A DNA stretch of 64,000 nt from Chersky-806 sp036502405. GTDB taxonomy: Bacteria > Actinomycetota > Acidimicrobiia > IMCC26256 > JAENVU01. The position numbers and the translations under genes were made by a program. Below the pieces are notes generated by a model, which saw only the letters and a list, made by a program, of their open reading frames with translations, was not told the DNA's origin and searched no databases. This document shows positions 26,869 to 36,218 of the stretch, in pieces (the first letter of the stretch is position 1; each line of letters opens with the position of its first letter). The DNA lies in assembly GCA_036502405.1 (NCBI GenBank), contig DASXYP010000049.1, forward strand, positions 62,001 to 126,000, in the 5' to 3' direction.

Positions 26869-27183
26869 TTGAGCCGCTTCCAGCGCGAAGTCGTCCTGGC
26901 CGTGCGCGCCCTGGGCCCCGGTGACCTGGCGACATACGCGGACATCGCGGAAGAGATCGGGCACCCCGGCGCCGGGCAGGCGGTCGCGAACGTGCTGCGG
27001 AGCGCGACCGAAGTGCCGTGGTGGAGGGTCGTCCCCGCCGACGGGCGCCTCTATCGCAGCCATGCGCGGGTCCAGGGCCCGCTGCTGGAGGCAGAAGGCC
27101 ACTTCATCGACGAGCATCGCCGCGTGCAGGCGAGCGCCGATCCTCCTCGGTTCGGTCCCACGATCAGTGATGAACGCGCGTGA
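26869..27183 (+). CDS. Alkyltransferase-like (ATL) DNA-binding protein
   Basis: The 104-residue protein matches the DNA-binding domain of O6-methylguanine methyltransferase: VVLAVRALGPGDLATYADIAEEIG and AVANVLRSATEVPWWRVVPADGRL. The reactive cysteine of PCHRV is replaced by tryptophan (PWWRV), the mark of ATL proteins, which flag O6-alkylguanine for nucleotide-excision repair rather than repairing it. The start is uncertain; TTG 26869 lies just before the first conserved residues. Confidence 0.85.
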   Translation: MSRFQREVVLAVRALGPGDLATYADIAEEIGHPGAGQAVANVLRSATEVPWWRVVPADGRLYRSHARVQGPLLEAEGHFIDEHRRVQASADPPRFGPTISDERA

Positions 27184-27319
27184 GATCTCCGGATTGCACC
27201 CGTGACGACGTCATGAGGCTCCACAAACCGGCCACACGGCGGTGACGCCGGCGGGCGGCCACACCCGCACGACCCACGATCCGAGATTGCCGAGCGGAGC
27301 CGTCGGGTAGGGCTCGGCG

Positions 27320-27994
27320 ATGGCCACTGGTCGCGCCGGCGTCCTCGTCGACTGTGACGGGACGCTCCTCGACACGAACTACCTCCATACGCTCGCGTGG
27401 TCTCGCGCGCTGCGCGAGGTCGGCGCGTGGGCGCCGATGAACGCGATTCATCGGTTGATCGGCATGGGTGGCGACCAATTGGTTCCGGAGCTGATCGGCC
27501 ACCCTCTGGAAGGCGTGAACGAAGCCCACGATCGTCGCTACGCGGAGCTGAAATCCGAGATACGTCCGTTCCCAGGAGCGGGCAGGCTCCTTCGCCGCAT
27601 CCATGAGGCCGGACTCATCGTCGTGCTTGCGAGCTCGGCGTCCGAAGACGACCTCGAGGACATGCGCAAAGCCCTCGATGCCGACGACGCGATCGACGCG
27701 GCGATCAATGCCGACGATGTCGAACGGTCGAAACCTGACCCCGCGATCTTCTTGACTGCACGCGAGAAGGGCGACATCGACCCGGCATTGACGCTCGCGA
27801 TCGGAGACACCGTCTGGGACGTACGGGCGGCCACTGCCGCGGGCATGGGCTGCGTGTGCGTCGAGAGCGGCGGCTCGAGTCGACACGAGCTGACGGAAGC
27901 GGGCGCGCTCGCGGTGTACCGCGACGTCGAAGAGCTCGGCGACCAGCTCACCACAAGTCCCGTCGGAGTGCTCGCCGCTCACCGCGTCCGCTGA
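27320..27994 (+). CDS. HAD-superfamily hydrolase (phosphoglycolate phosphatase-like)
   Basis: The 224-residue protein has the HAD motifs in order: DCDGTLLDT (nucleophile and acid Asp), VVLASSASEDD (Thr/Ser motif II), then KPDPAIF (Lys motif III) and IGDTVWDVRAA (acidic motif IV). A helical cap lies between motifs I and II. It probably hydrolyses a small phosphate ester. A lone GGGTA lies at 27305-27309 without a clear -35 box. It converges with the epimerase-like gene. Confidence 0.85.
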   Translation: MATGRAGVLVDCDGTLLDTNYLHTLAWSRALREVGAWAPMNAIHRLIGMGGDQLVPELIGHPLEGVNEAHDRRYAELKSEIRPFPGAGRLLRRIHEAGLIVVLASSASEDDLEDMRKALDADDAIDAAINADDVERSKPDPAIFLTAREKGDIDPALTLAIGDTVWDVRAATAAGMGCVCVESGGSSRHELTEAGALAVYRDVEELGDQLTTSPVGVLAAHRVR

Positions 27995-28007
27995 CCAGTA
28001 CCGCGGA

Positions 28008-29078
28008 TCACCGTTTCGAGGTCCCCGGCCTCGAGCCGATCGATGTGGATCGATCCACCCGGACCTTCTCGTTCGAGTAATGCCGGTCGAGCTCGTTGGC
28101 GTAGCGGATGCCGAGCACGCTGGCGTTTGCCGCAAGCCAATCCGAGAGCGCCGTGGAACCCGTGGCGGGACCGTCCGTGTCGGCGAGGCCGGCAGCCATC
28201 GCCCGGTACTCGTCGCGGGTGAGCAGCACATCGTGAAGCGCGACCCCCAGGAGCCGTGCGAAGAGCGGAACCGTCGCCCCGGGCACGTGAACGATGCGTG
28301 CACGACTTCCGACGAGGTCTCGGATGGCCGTGACCAGCTCCAAGAACGTTGGCCGCTCAGGTCCGACCGCGTCGCTCACGCTGTCACCGCGTTCGGCACC
28401 TTTCTCGACGCAGAGGCGGGCCAGGTCGTCCACGTGGATGCCCCGCACCCGGTAATCGCCGCGCCCGCCGACCGCGAACACCGGGAGACGGCGCATCAGC
28501 CAGGCGATGTTGTTGAGCAGCACGCCATCCCCGCCGAAGAGGATGGCCGGCCGCAGGATGGCGTACGGCACCTCGCCTTCCACGAGGAATCGCTCGACGA
28601 GAGCCTTGCCCCGGAAGTACGGAAACGGCGAGTCGGCGCTGGGGTGGGTGATGCTGACGTGCACGATCCGCCGGACCCCCGCCTCCCGGGCCGCGCGAAA
28701 GAGGATTCGAGAATTCTCGACCGCTTGGTCGTGGTTGGTGAGGTCGTGAGCGAAGCGCACCCAATACGTGTTGTACAGCGTGGTCGTCCCTTGGAGGGCC
28801 GAGACGAGCCCGGCACGATCATCGAAGTTGAACGGCCGAACGTCGATCGGCGAACCGCGCCCCCGCCGCTCGGGGTGTCCGGTCACGGTGCGCACGTGCC
28901 GTCCCGACGCGATCAGCGCCGCGGCGATGGCGCTCCCCGAATAGCTGAACGCTCCAGTGACGAGATCGAGGCCGGTGTCGGTGATCTCTCCGTTCCTGGG
29001 ACGGTCGTGCCGGTCGGACGCCGCGCTCACGCCGCGTCCCGAAGGTGCATCACCTGTGGATCCGAGAGGACGTGACAT
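28008..29078 (-). CDS. NAD(P)-dependent epimerase/NmrA-like oxidoreductase
   Basis: The 356-residue extended SDR has its nucleotide loop LVTGAFSYSGSAIAAALIASG about 40 residues in. RRIVHVSITHPSADSPFPYFRGKALVE supplies a Tyr/Lys pair of atypical type. A long C-terminal substrate domain follows. Family members include NmrA-like redox sensors and complex I assembly/quinone-linked NDUFA9-like proteins. The ATG at 29078 overlaps the end of the upstream reductase gene by 29 bases; GTG 29030 is an alternative start without overlap. Confidence 0.78.
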   Translation of the reverse strand: MSRPLGSTGDAPSGRGVSAASDRHDRPRNGEITDTGLDLVTGAFSYSGSAIAAALIASGRHVRTVTGHPERRGRGSPIDVRPFNFDDRAGLVSALQGTTTLYNTYWVRFAHDLTNHDQAVENSRILFRAAREAGVRRIVHVSITHPSADSPFPYFRGKALVERFLVEGEVPYAILRPAILFGGDGVLLNNIAWLMRRLPVFAVGGRGDYRVRGIHVDDLARLCVEKGAERGDSVSDAVGPERPTFLELVTAIRDLVGSRARIVHVPGATVPLFARLLGVALHDVLLTRDEYRAMAAGLADTDGPATGSTALSDWLAANASVLGIRYANELDRHYSNEKVRVDRSTSIGSRPGTSKR

Positions 29079-30333
29079 GCGTTCCGATCCAATGCCGATC
29101 CGCGCTTCGAGCAGTCAGCATGCGCCCCAGACCGGCCGCGGCCGTCGCGGCACCGGTTGCGATGCCGGGCTGCGCACCGTCGAGAAGGTCGTTCCACATG
29201 ATCGACCAACCGCCGGCCAGGAGGCGCCCGACGCCAGGTGAGGTCAGCCCGCGGGTGAGCGCGGCCACGAGCTTCGGCCTGCGCAGGAGCGATCGGTGGA
29301 CGGGCGCCGTCGTCGACAGGTACGGCCCGTACGTGCACGCCACGTGCGCGTGGTACCGATCGGCCGCTTGGCCGATGCCGCCCAGGATTGCTTCGGCGGC
29401 GGCGCGGCCGCTGTCCATTGCTTGCGCGATGCCTTCGCCCTGCAGCGGATTCACCAAGCCCGAGGCGTCACCGACAAGGAGGACGCGATCCCGCGCTGGG
29501 GTCGTACCCACGAGTCCCATCTTGAGCCATGCACCGAGAGGCGGCGCCGGCGGTCGCGCGACCGCTCGGCCGCCGAGAACACCGACGTGCGCCGCGTGTT
29601 CCAGGAACGCGTCGAGGTCGTGTGCGGCGCGTCGGCCTGCGGTGCGATCAGCGAGCACCCCGACCCCGAGTCCGACGTTCACCCGCCCCGCACCTGCGGG
29701 AAACACCCATCCGTATCCTGGGAACGCGGTCCCCGCAACTGGCGTCCACAACATGATGTGTGGCTCGTTGACCGCCACGTCGAGATAGGTGCGAACTGCG
29801 AACCCCCAGAGCACCCGACCCGGATCCACAAGACCCGCGACTGCAGCGACCCGACTGGTCGCACCATCGGCGCCGACGACCGCGTCGGCACGCACGCGGG
29901 TCTTCGACGACAGCGAGAAGCCGCCGAGTCGACCGTCGTCGTCGATGGGGTCGTCGGCGCGCCCCTCGAAGAACTCGGCACCCGCCGAGACCGCGGCCAG
30001 CCGCAGCATCGCGTCGAACTGCGATCGCTGCACGACGATCCCGTAGCCGGGATAGGTACGCCCGGGCGCCCCGGGCAGTCGCACGCGATTGCCCGTCGGT
30101 CCGACGACGATCATGTCGCTGACTCGCGTGGCGTGCGGAACGTCGAGCATCAGATCGTGGAGGAGCTGCACACCCCGAGGCCCGATCAGGTCTCCGCAGG
30201 CCTTGTCACGCGGGAACGCGGCCTTGTCGACCAGCGCCACCCGCGCGCCCGCCCGCGCCAGGACCAGGGCGGCGATGCTCCCCGCCGGGCCCGAACCGAC
30301 GACGATCACGTCGAACGACGTCTCGATCATCAC
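29050..30333 (-). CDS. Geranylgeranyl reductase family flavoprotein
   Basis: This 427-residue FAD enzyme has the dinucleotide loop VIVVGSGPAGSIAALVLARAG, the family signature FPRDKACGDLIGPRG and the second FAD motif VLLVGDASGLVNPLQGEGIAQAM. Relatives saturate isoprenoid chains, including the side chain of menaquinone. It is divergent from a MenG-like methyltransferase with only 50 bases between the starts, and the two may share a promoter. A role in menaquinone tailoring is inferred from that neighbour. Confidence 0.88.
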   Translation of the reverse strand: MMIETSFDVIVVGSGPAGSIAALVLARAGARVALVDKAAFPRDKACGDLIGPRGVQLLHDLMLDVPHATRVSDMIVVGPTGNRVRLPGAPGRTYPGYGIVVQRSQFDAMLRLAAVSAGAEFFEGRADDPIDDDGRLGGFSLSSKTRVRADAVVGADGATSRVAAVAGLVDPGRVLWGFAVRTYLDVAVNEPHIMLWTPVAGTAFPGYGWVFPAGAGRVNVGLGVGVLADRTAGRRAAHDLDAFLEHAAHVGVLGGRAVARPPAPPLGAWLKMGLVGTTPARDRVLLVGDASGLVNPLQGEGIAQAMDSGRAAAEAILGGIGQAADRYHAHVACTYGPYLSTTAPVHRSLLRRPKLVAALTRGLTSPGVGRLLAGGWSIMWNDLLDGAQPGIATGAATAAAGLGRMLTARSADRHWIGTHVTSSRIHR

Positions 30334-30383
30334 TCTTTCCTCATCCGAACCCGAACTGTACGGTCAGGATTCGAGGAGGATCC

Positions 30384-31115
30384 GTGCCGAGAACCCTTGC
30401 CGATCCGAACCGCTTCGCCCAGGACCTGTTCCGGCCGCTCCCGCGTCGCTACGACGTGCTCGAAGAGCTGCTCTCCTTCGGACAGAACGGACGTTGGCGG
30501 CGCGAGATGGTCGCCCACGTCGAGGACGGCGGTCCGAGCACCATCCTCGACGTCGCCACGGGGACCGCCGGTGTGGCGCTCGCGCTCACCCGCCGTACCG
30601 ACGCCCACATCACCGGCATCGACATCACCGAGGCGATGCTGCGCCAGGGCCACGAGCGGGTCGAGCACGCCGGAGCGGCAGGCCGCGTCCGGCTCGCCGT
30701 CGGACAAGCCGAACGGCTCCCCTTCCCCGACGGCTCGTTCGACGCGCTGACGTTCACCTATCTGTTGCGCTACGTGGCTGATCCCGCCGCGACGCTGCGC
30801 GAGCTCGCTCGGGTCCTCAAACCTGGCGCGACGATCGCCAGCCTGGAGTTCTCGGTCCCTCCGAGCCGGTTCTGGCGATTCTGGTGGTGGCTGTACACGC
30901 GGGGCGTGCTGCCCGTTGCGGGCTACCTGACCGGCGGTCGTGAGTGGAGCCGGGTAGGACGCTTTCTCGGGCCCAACATCTCGGCGCACTACGACCGCTA
31001 TCCCGTTGCCTGGACCATCCGAGCGTGGCAGGACGCAGGACTCGCGGACGTCGGCCTCCGGTCGATGAGCCGTGGTGGTGGACTGGTGATGTGGGCTCGG
31101 AAGCCCGAGCGCTGA
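30384..31115 (+). CDS. UbiE/MenG-type methyltransferase
   Basis: The 243-residue SAM-dependent methyltransferase has ILDVATGTAGVALAL (SAM loop), ITGIDITEAML and the UbiE-like LPFPDGSFDALTFTYLLRYVADP. This family methylates demethylmenaquinone or a related quinol. GTG 30384 follows AGGAGG. The next gene, a membrane protein, begins two bases after its stop, so they form an operon. Confidence 0.85.
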   Translation: MPRTLADPNRFAQDLFRPLPRRYDVLEELLSFGQNGRWRREMVAHVEDGGPSTILDVATGTAGVALALTRRTDAHITGIDITEAMLRQGHERVEHAGAAGRVRLAVGQAERLPFPDGSFDALTFTYLLRYVADPAATLRELARVLKPGATIASLEFSVPPSRFWRFWWWLYTRGVLPVAGYLTGGREWSRVGRFLGPNISAHYDRYPVAWTIRAWQDAGLADVGLRSMSRGGGLVMWARKPER

Positions 31116-31117
31116 GC

Positions 31118-31840
31118 ATGGCGCGGCCGGCGTACTACGCGGCGCGTCCCGGGGGCTGGCGCGACTGGTGGACACTGCTTCACGCGCCGTACACGTCGTG
31201 GCACCTCTCGTACGTCGTCATCGGCGCGACCCTCGCACCGCACACCGACGGCGTACGCCTCGTCGGGACACTGCTCGCGTTCTTCTTCGCCGTAGGCGTC
31301 GCGGCCCACGCACTCGATGAGCTGCACGGCCGGCCGCTGCACACCACGATTCCGGCGGGATGGCTCGTCGCCCTCGGAGCCGGTGGTCTGCTGATCGCGT
31401 GCGCGCTCGGCTTCGTCGGCGTCGCAAGGGTCGGGCCCGGGCTGCTCGTGTTCATCGCGATCGGTCCACTGCTCGTCTTGGGCTACAACCTCGAGCTGTT
31501 CGGCGGCTGGATGCACACCGACCTCGGGTTCGCTGCCGCATGGGGGGCATTCCCGGTGCTCGTCGCCTACTTCGTGCAGGCCGAGCGGCTCGACCTCACG
31601 GCCGTGCTGGCAGCTACCGCAGCTCTGGGTCTCTCGCTCGCGCAGCGGTGGTTGAGCACACCGGCCCGGGTTCTGCGCCGCCGGGTGGCGCGCCTCGAAG
31701 GCCGCGTCACGTTGCACGACGGAAGCGTGCACGAGCTCGACGCGCCGACGCTCCTCAGGCCGCTCGAACGTGCGCTGAGCTCGATGTCGTGGGCGATGCT
31801 CGCGCTCGCGCTCGCGCTCGTGATCGATCGGGTTCTCTGA
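31118..31840 (+). CDS. Polytopic membrane protein, possibly UbiA-like
   Basis: The 240-residue protein has six to eight hydrophobic helices. The segment HALDELHGRPLHTTIP after the second helix faintly recalls the first Asp-rich motif of UbiA prenyltransferases, but the second motif is not clear. Position directly behind a MenG-like gene supports a quinone or isoprenoid role. This is inference; a prenyltransferase activity is not established. Confidence 0.65.
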   Translation: MARPAYYAARPGGWRDWWTLLHAPYTSWHLSYVVIGATLAPHTDGVRLVGTLLAFFFAVGVAAHALDELHGRPLHTTIPAGWLVALGAGGLLIACALGFVGVARVGPGLLVFIAIGPLLVLGYNLELFGGWMHTDLGFAAAWGAFPVLVAYFVQAERLDLTAVLAATAALGLSLAQRWLSTPARVLRRRVARLEGRVTLHDGSVHELDAPTLLRPLERALSSMSWAMLALALALVIDRVL

Positions 31841-32002
31841 GGGCTGGTCCTGCTTCGCCCACGGACTTGTCCGCGAAACCGGCTTGCTCGTACCTCGAGT
31901 CGGCATCAGTGCCCGTCACGGTGTCGCGGATCGACCCGCGCGGACGTGGAAGACGAGGGCGAGCTTCGCTGGTCTGATGCGCGTCGACGTCGTCGAACAC
32001 CG

Positions 32003-32416
32003 TCAACCGACCCGCTGCTTGACCTGTTCGATGCGCGCCGCGAGCCCATCGAGCTGCTCGGGAGTCGCCTTCTTCGCCAGTCTCGGGAGCAGGTTGCGCT
32101 CCTCGTCGGCGACATGGTCCGTGACCGCGGCTCGCAGCGCCGCGATGGCGTCGGTCAGCGGCGCGCCTTCCAGTGCCGACAGGTGCTCGATCAGCTTCTT
32201 GACCTTGGAGTGCGCCCGAGCCGAACGCGCGATCAGCTTTTCGTCGCCGAGCACCACGCCCACCAACGGATAGAGCGCCGCGTGCTCCGCGTCGTCGTGC
32301 GCGGTGAGCGCATCGACGATCTGGCCGATCACCGTGGCGTCGGCAGTTGCTTCGAACCCGTCGAACAGGTCGTTGACCCGCTCGTGGTCCGCCAGGATCA
32401 GCTCGATGCCGTTCAT
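32003..32416 (-). CDS. Hemerythrin HHE-domain protein
   Basis: The 137-residue four-helix protein has the metal ligands LADHERVNDLFD, AHDDAEHAALYPLV, RAHSKVKKLIEHL and VTDHVADEERNLLP. It probably binds a non-haem di-iron centre and reacts with O2, NO or peroxide. Its ATG overlaps the catalase stop by four bases, so it is the second gene of a catalase operon. Confidence 0.88.
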   Translation of the reverse strand: MNGIELILADHERVNDLFDGFEATADATVIGQIVDALTAHDDAEHAALYPLVGVVLGDEKLIARSARAHSKVKKLIEHLSALEGAPLTDAIAALRAAVTDHVADEERNLLPRLAKKATPEQLDGLAARIEQVKQRVG

Positions 32417-34635
32417 GCCAGGTCTCCGGTGAGTAGGCGGGTGGGATGCGTGGCGACGCGCTCCCAGTGACGATGCTTCGCGAGCTCGGAGAGGAACTCC
32501 GCGGCGAAGGCGTCGGTGCTGCGCTCGGAAGCGACGACGCCGGCCTCCTCGACGCCCGCGCCGGCCCGGTTGAGCAGCTCGACACCATCACCCCAGGCGG
32601 CCAAGGTCTTGTGGTGGCGGTACGCCGACTCGATGTAGCTCCGCGCGACCGGGTCGTCGGCGAGCGCCGCACCGTCGGCCACGACGATCGCGTCGGCCTC
32701 GGCCGACGATGCGGTGTGGAACGACCGGTCGACGGTGAGCTCATCGGGACCGTCGTGCCCAACCCCGCGAGGACCGGCGATCGCTCCCTTGTGGGTCGCG
32801 ATCACGTGCGGCGCCGCGCCCGAAGCGACGACCGCTTCGCGCAAGCTGTCGATGCCGGCGAGGTCGGCACCGTCGTTGGCCAAGATGTGGACCACCCGTC
32901 CGTCGACCGGGAAGACCTCGTCGGTGATCATCGACAAGCTCGGCGACTCCTCGGTCGCTTCGGCCGACTCGCCGCCCACCTCCACCAGGATGCCAAGGCC
33001 GACGCCGACCCGTTGCGCCAGATCGCCGTCGATCAGGGTCAGCCGTTCCAGCATCCGTTCGACGACCGGCGCGACGTCGCACTTTCCGAGCTCGAAGGTG
33101 AACGCGTCGACGATGTGGTCCTGCTCGACCTCGGTCATGCTGTGCCAGAACATCGTGGCCTGCGCGTATTCGTCATCGGGCCCCCGCTCTCTCACCTTGA
33201 CGCCGTCCACCGGTCGCGGCACGTGGATGTACCCGCGGTCCTCGTCCCCGGCGAGGAACGGGCAGCCACCCCCGATCGCGTTCGGGAGGTACGGCGACCG
33301 GCCGGCAGGCACGGCCTGCTGGTGGAACCCGTCGCGGTGGTTGTCGTTGACCGGGCTGTGGGGACGGTTGATCGGGATCTGCGAGAAGTTCGGGCCGCCC
33401 AATCGGGTGAGCTGGGTGTCGAGGTAGCTGAACAGGCGCGCCTGCAGCAGCGGGTCGTCGGTCACGTCGATGCCCCGCACCACGTGGCCGGCGTGGAACG
33501 CGACCTGCTCGGTCTCCGCGAAGAAGTTCGTCGGGTTGCGGTTGAGGGTCAGCCGGCCGATCGTCTGGACCGGCGCCAGCTCCTCGGGAACGAGCTTCGT
33601 CGCATCGAGGAGGTCGATGCCCTCGAAGTACTGGTCATCGGTGTCGGGAAGGACTTGGATCCCGAGCTCCCACTCGGGAAACGCGCCGGCGCCGATCGCG
33701 TTGTAGAGGTCGCGTCGGTGGAAGTCGGGATCTACTCCCGAGAGGGTGAGCGCTTCGTCCCAGACCAGGCCATGCACCCCGAGCACCGGCTTCCAGTGGA
33801 ACTTCACCAATGCCGTCTCACCATCGGCGTTGACCAAGCGGAACGTGTGAACTCCGAAACCTTCCATCATCCGGTACGAGCGTGGGATCGCCCGGTCGGA
33901 CATCACCCACATGAGCATGTGCGGCGACTCGGGAATCATCGAGACGAAGTCCCAGAAGGTCGAATGCGCGGTTTGCGCCTGTGGGATCTCGCGATCGGGC
34001 TCGGGTTTCGCCGCGTGGATCAGGTCGGGGAACTTGATGCCGTCCCGGATGAAGAACACCGGGATGTTGTTGCCCACGAGATCGAAGACTCCGTCGTCCG
34101 TGTAGAACTTCACCGCGAAGCCGCGGACATCGCGGACGGTGTCGGCGGAGCCTCGCGACCCGACGACGGTGGAGAACCGGGTGAAGACCGGCGTCACGCG
34201 ACCGGCTTGGAGGAAGTCCGCGCACGTGATGTCGCCCACGTTGCCGTACGCCTCGAAGACTCCGTGCACACCCACGCCACGGGCGTGAACGACGCGCTCG
34301 GGGATGCGCTCGTGATCGAAGTGCATGACCTTCTCGCGCAGGTGGAAGTCCTCGAGCAGGCTCGGCCCTCTCGGTCCCGCCTTGAGGGAGTCATCGGTGT
34401 GTTCGAGCCGCACGCCCTGCGCGGTCGTCAAGAAGTCGCTGTCCTGCGCCGGGACCTTGCTGACTCTCGGCGCCAGGATCGGTTGAGCGTCGAGGGTGCC
34501 GACCAGCCGCCCTCGTGCGCCCTGCTGTGGGCGCGCCCGGGTCTCTGAGCTCGCGGACTTCTTGGCTGCCTTCTTGGCGGCCTTCTTGACGGGGCGTGCC
34601 GTCGACTTCTTCGGGGCGTCGTGTCGTGCGGCCAT
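32413..34635 (-). CDS. katE: Large-subunit haem catalase (HPII type)
   Basis: The 740-residue protein decomposes hydrogen peroxide. It has the distal haem His in VVHARGVGVHGVFEAYG, the core RDGIKFPDLIHAAKPEP, the proximal Tyr region ARLFSYLDTQLTRLGGPNF, and the extra C-terminal flavodoxin/DJ-1-like domain typical of large-subunit catalases. The N-terminus is unusual: a Lys/Ala-rich tail with KKSTARPVKKAAKKAAKKSA. GGAGGT lies before ATG 34635. The hemerythrin gene is coupled downstream. Confidence 0.93.
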   Translation of the reverse strand: MAARHDAPKKSTARPVKKAAKKAAKKSASSETRARPQQGARGRLVGTLDAQPILAPRVSKVPAQDSDFLTTAQGVRLEHTDDSLKAGPRGPSLLEDFHLREKVMHFDHERIPERVVHARGVGVHGVFEAYGNVGDITCADFLQAGRVTPVFTRFSTVVGSRGSADTVRDVRGFAVKFYTDDGVFDLVGNNIPVFFIRDGIKFPDLIHAAKPEPDREIPQAQTAHSTFWDFVSMIPESPHMLMWVMSDRAIPRSYRMMEGFGVHTFRLVNADGETALVKFHWKPVLGVHGLVWDEALTLSGVDPDFHRRDLYNAIGAGAFPEWELGIQVLPDTDDQYFEGIDLLDATKLVPEELAPVQTIGRLTLNRNPTNFFAETEQVAFHAGHVVRGIDVTDDPLLQARLFSYLDTQLTRLGGPNFSQIPINRPHSPVNDNHRDGFHQQAVPAGRSPYLPNAIGGGCPFLAGDEDRGYIHVPRPVDGVKVRERGPDDEYAQATMFWHSMTEVEQDHIVDAFTFELGKCDVAPVVERMLERLTLIDGDLAQRVGVGLGILVEVGGESAEATEESPSLSMITDEVFPVDGRVVHILANDGADLAGIDSLREAVVASGAAPHVIATHKGAIAGPRGVGHDGPDELTVDRSFHTASSAEADAIVVADGAALADDPVARSYIESAYRHHKTLAAWGDGVELLNRAGAGVEEAGVVASERSTDAFAAEFLSELAKHRHWERVATHPTRLLTGDLA

Positions 34636-35028
34636 GCGGATGAACCTCCATGCTGGGGTCGAAAGCGGCTGAACCGAAGCGTTGCGTCGTCGCGACTCGG
34701 AGCGAGGGATCACGTGGTCGACCCGGACGAGGGATACGCCGACCGGAGCGACTCCGTCGAACGAGGACGATGAGCTCGTCGTCGTTGGAGACGGAAGCGC
34801 GTGCCGGTTCATCGCCAGGTCGGCTTGTAGCCATGCCGGCGCGCTCCTAATCACCCCCGACCGGGGGGAGTTCACGCATGAGGCAGGCCGAGCGGTCCGG
34901 GCAATCTCTGGTGCGGTTCACGGCGGACGACCTTCACTCCCTGGGCGCCGTGAGACCAGCGGGCCCCGGCCCGAGACCCGAAGGCGCGGAGCGGGCGCGG
35001 GAGCTCATGCGAGCGCCAGAGCGCCGCG
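34636..35028. other. Intergenic region between catalase and the 35.06 kb gene
   Basis: About 390 bases hold no convincing gene. They must contain the catalase promoter, which I could not identify; no SigF-like pair is present on the minus strand. A small GC hairpin CCCCC-GACC-GGGGG lies at 34854-34867. Confidence 0.5.
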
Positions 35029-35053
35029 GTTTCCCGACTGCGCACGCGGGGTA
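35029..35053 (+). promoter_or_regulatory. SigF-type promoter GGTTT-N16-GGGTA
   Basis: GTTT at 35029-35032 and GGGTA at 35049-35053 are 16 bases apart. The ATG follows only 10 bases after the -10 box, so the message would be nearly leaderless. Confidence 0.65.
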
Positions 35054-35063
35054 CGGCGGCGCC

Positions 35064-35306
35064 ATGACGGACAAGCCGACCGGCCCCACCGACCCCTTGT
35101 ACGACTTGATCCTGCTCACCCAGCAGGCGCTGGAGGACCGCCTCCGGTATGAGCACTGCGCCGGCGACGCACGCGACGCGGGCGACGTGGAGCTCGCGGA
35201 CTTCTTCGAGGAGCTCAGCGAGAACGACCGCGATGTCGCCGCGCGCGCGAGGAACATGTTGCGCGTTCGGCTGAACGATGAAAGCCGCGAGCACGCCCCT
35301 TCGTGA
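35064..35306 (+). CDS. Small acidic helical protein, unknown function
   Basis: The 80-residue protein is mainly helical and acidic (LTQQALEDRLRYEHCAG, VELADFFEELSENDRDVAARA) and ends in a polar tail. It has no membrane segment. The pattern of Glu and His could suit a ferritin-like half bundle but the metal ligands are not complete. The gene follows a SigF-like promoter and precedes a hemerythrin gene by 33 bases, so a peroxide or iron stress role is inferred. Confidence 0.65.
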   Translation: MTDKPTGPTDPLYDLILLTQQALEDRLRYEHCAGDARDAGDVELADFFEELSENDRDVAARARNMLRVRLNDESREHAPS

Positions 35307-35339
35307 ACGCGCACCCATCACGAAACTGAGGAGGTTCCC

Positions 35340-35918
35340 ATGGCCGTATCCACGAAGCACGACAGCGCTGTCGACGTCATCGACGCGATCCTCGAGGACC
35401 ACCGCCGGATCAAGGAGCTGATGAGCGAGGTAGACGCCGCACCGCCGGACGGGCGAGACGAACCCTTCCAGCGCCTCGTCGCGATGCTGGCGGTCCACGA
35501 GACGGCCGAAGAGGAGGTCGTGCATCCTCTCGCCCGCAAGGCCTCGGGCGGTGACGCGATCGTGGAAGCCCGCCTGGCCGAGGAGGCCAAGGGGAAGGAA
35601 GCGCTCGCCCGACTGGAGAAGACCGGACCGCAGAGGGCCGACTTCGACGAGCTGTTCGAGCAGCTGCGTGACGACGTGCTGGCGCACGCGGAGCACGAGG
35701 AGACCGAAGAGCACCCGAAGCTGCGGGAGGCGACAGACGCGCAGCGCAGGCGCGACCTCACCCGCATCTTCCGGGCCGCCGAGTCGACCGCTCCGACCCA
35801 CGGGCACGCGCACGCGCCCGAGAGCGCGACGGGCAACATGCTCGTCGGGCCGTTCGTCGCCATCGCGGACCGGGCACGCGACGCGATTCGCAAGGCACGC
35901 GACGGCGGGGACGACTGA
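35340..35918 (+). CDS. Hemerythrin HHE-domain protein with C-terminal extension
   Basis: The 192-residue protein starts with a hemerythrin-like bundle: ILEDHRRIKELMSEV, VHETAEEEVVHPLA, and VLAHAEHEETEEHPKL supply His and Glu ligands. A C-terminal basic tail after residue ~150 contains GHAHAPE and ends in RARDAIRKARDGGDD. AGGAGG precedes the ATG. It probably shares the transcript of the 35064 gene. Confidence 0.85.
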   Translation: MAVSTKHDSAVDVIDAILEDHRRIKELMSEVDAAPPDGRDEPFQRLVAMLAVHETAEEEVVHPLARKASGGDAIVEARLAEEAKGKEALARLEKTGPQRADFDELFEQLRDDVLAHAEHEETEEHPKLREATDAQRRRDLTRIFRAAESTAPTHGHAHAPESATGNMLVGPFVAIADRARDAIRKARDGGDD

Positions 35919-36218
35919 GCCTCACGCACGGAGCGATGCCTGCCCGCGCGTCCCGACCGTGTCGACCGCCGGAACGGTCCCGCACGGGAGCCGATCGACT
36001 GGGTGCGGCGGGGTCACGTCGCCGGGTAGTGCGGAGGAGAACGCACGCGACAAGGAGGCCTGCCAGTCGCGACCGGCTGCACGGGGCCGTCTCCTTCGGC
36101 TTCGCGCGGGGAAAGCACTCGACGGGGAAGGTCCCCCACACCCGCGCGCCGGCCCGGCAGCTACGTGCGCGCCCCTTCATTCCGCGCGCGGTCGCGCAGG
36201 ACGCGCCGTGGCGACCGC
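35919..36218. other. Intergenic region, no gene seen
   Basis: The 300 bases between the hemerythrin stop and the stop of the convergent SDR hold no supported gene. A GGGTA at 36024-36028 has no -35 partner. Both neighbours end here, so it is a termination region. Confidence 0.5.

Noticed and set aside
31118..31840. Calling the membrane protein a UbiA/MenA prenyltransferase
   Set aside because: Only one weak Asp-containing motif is present; the second is missing.
34854..34867. CCCCC-GACC-GGGGG as a terminator
   Set aside because: It lies upstream of genes on both strands and has only five pairs; function unclear.
36024..36028. GGGTA boxes at 36024, 12035 and 27305 as further SigF promoters
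   Set aside because: No GTTT at 15-17 bases upstream; the first also has no gene downstream on its strand.
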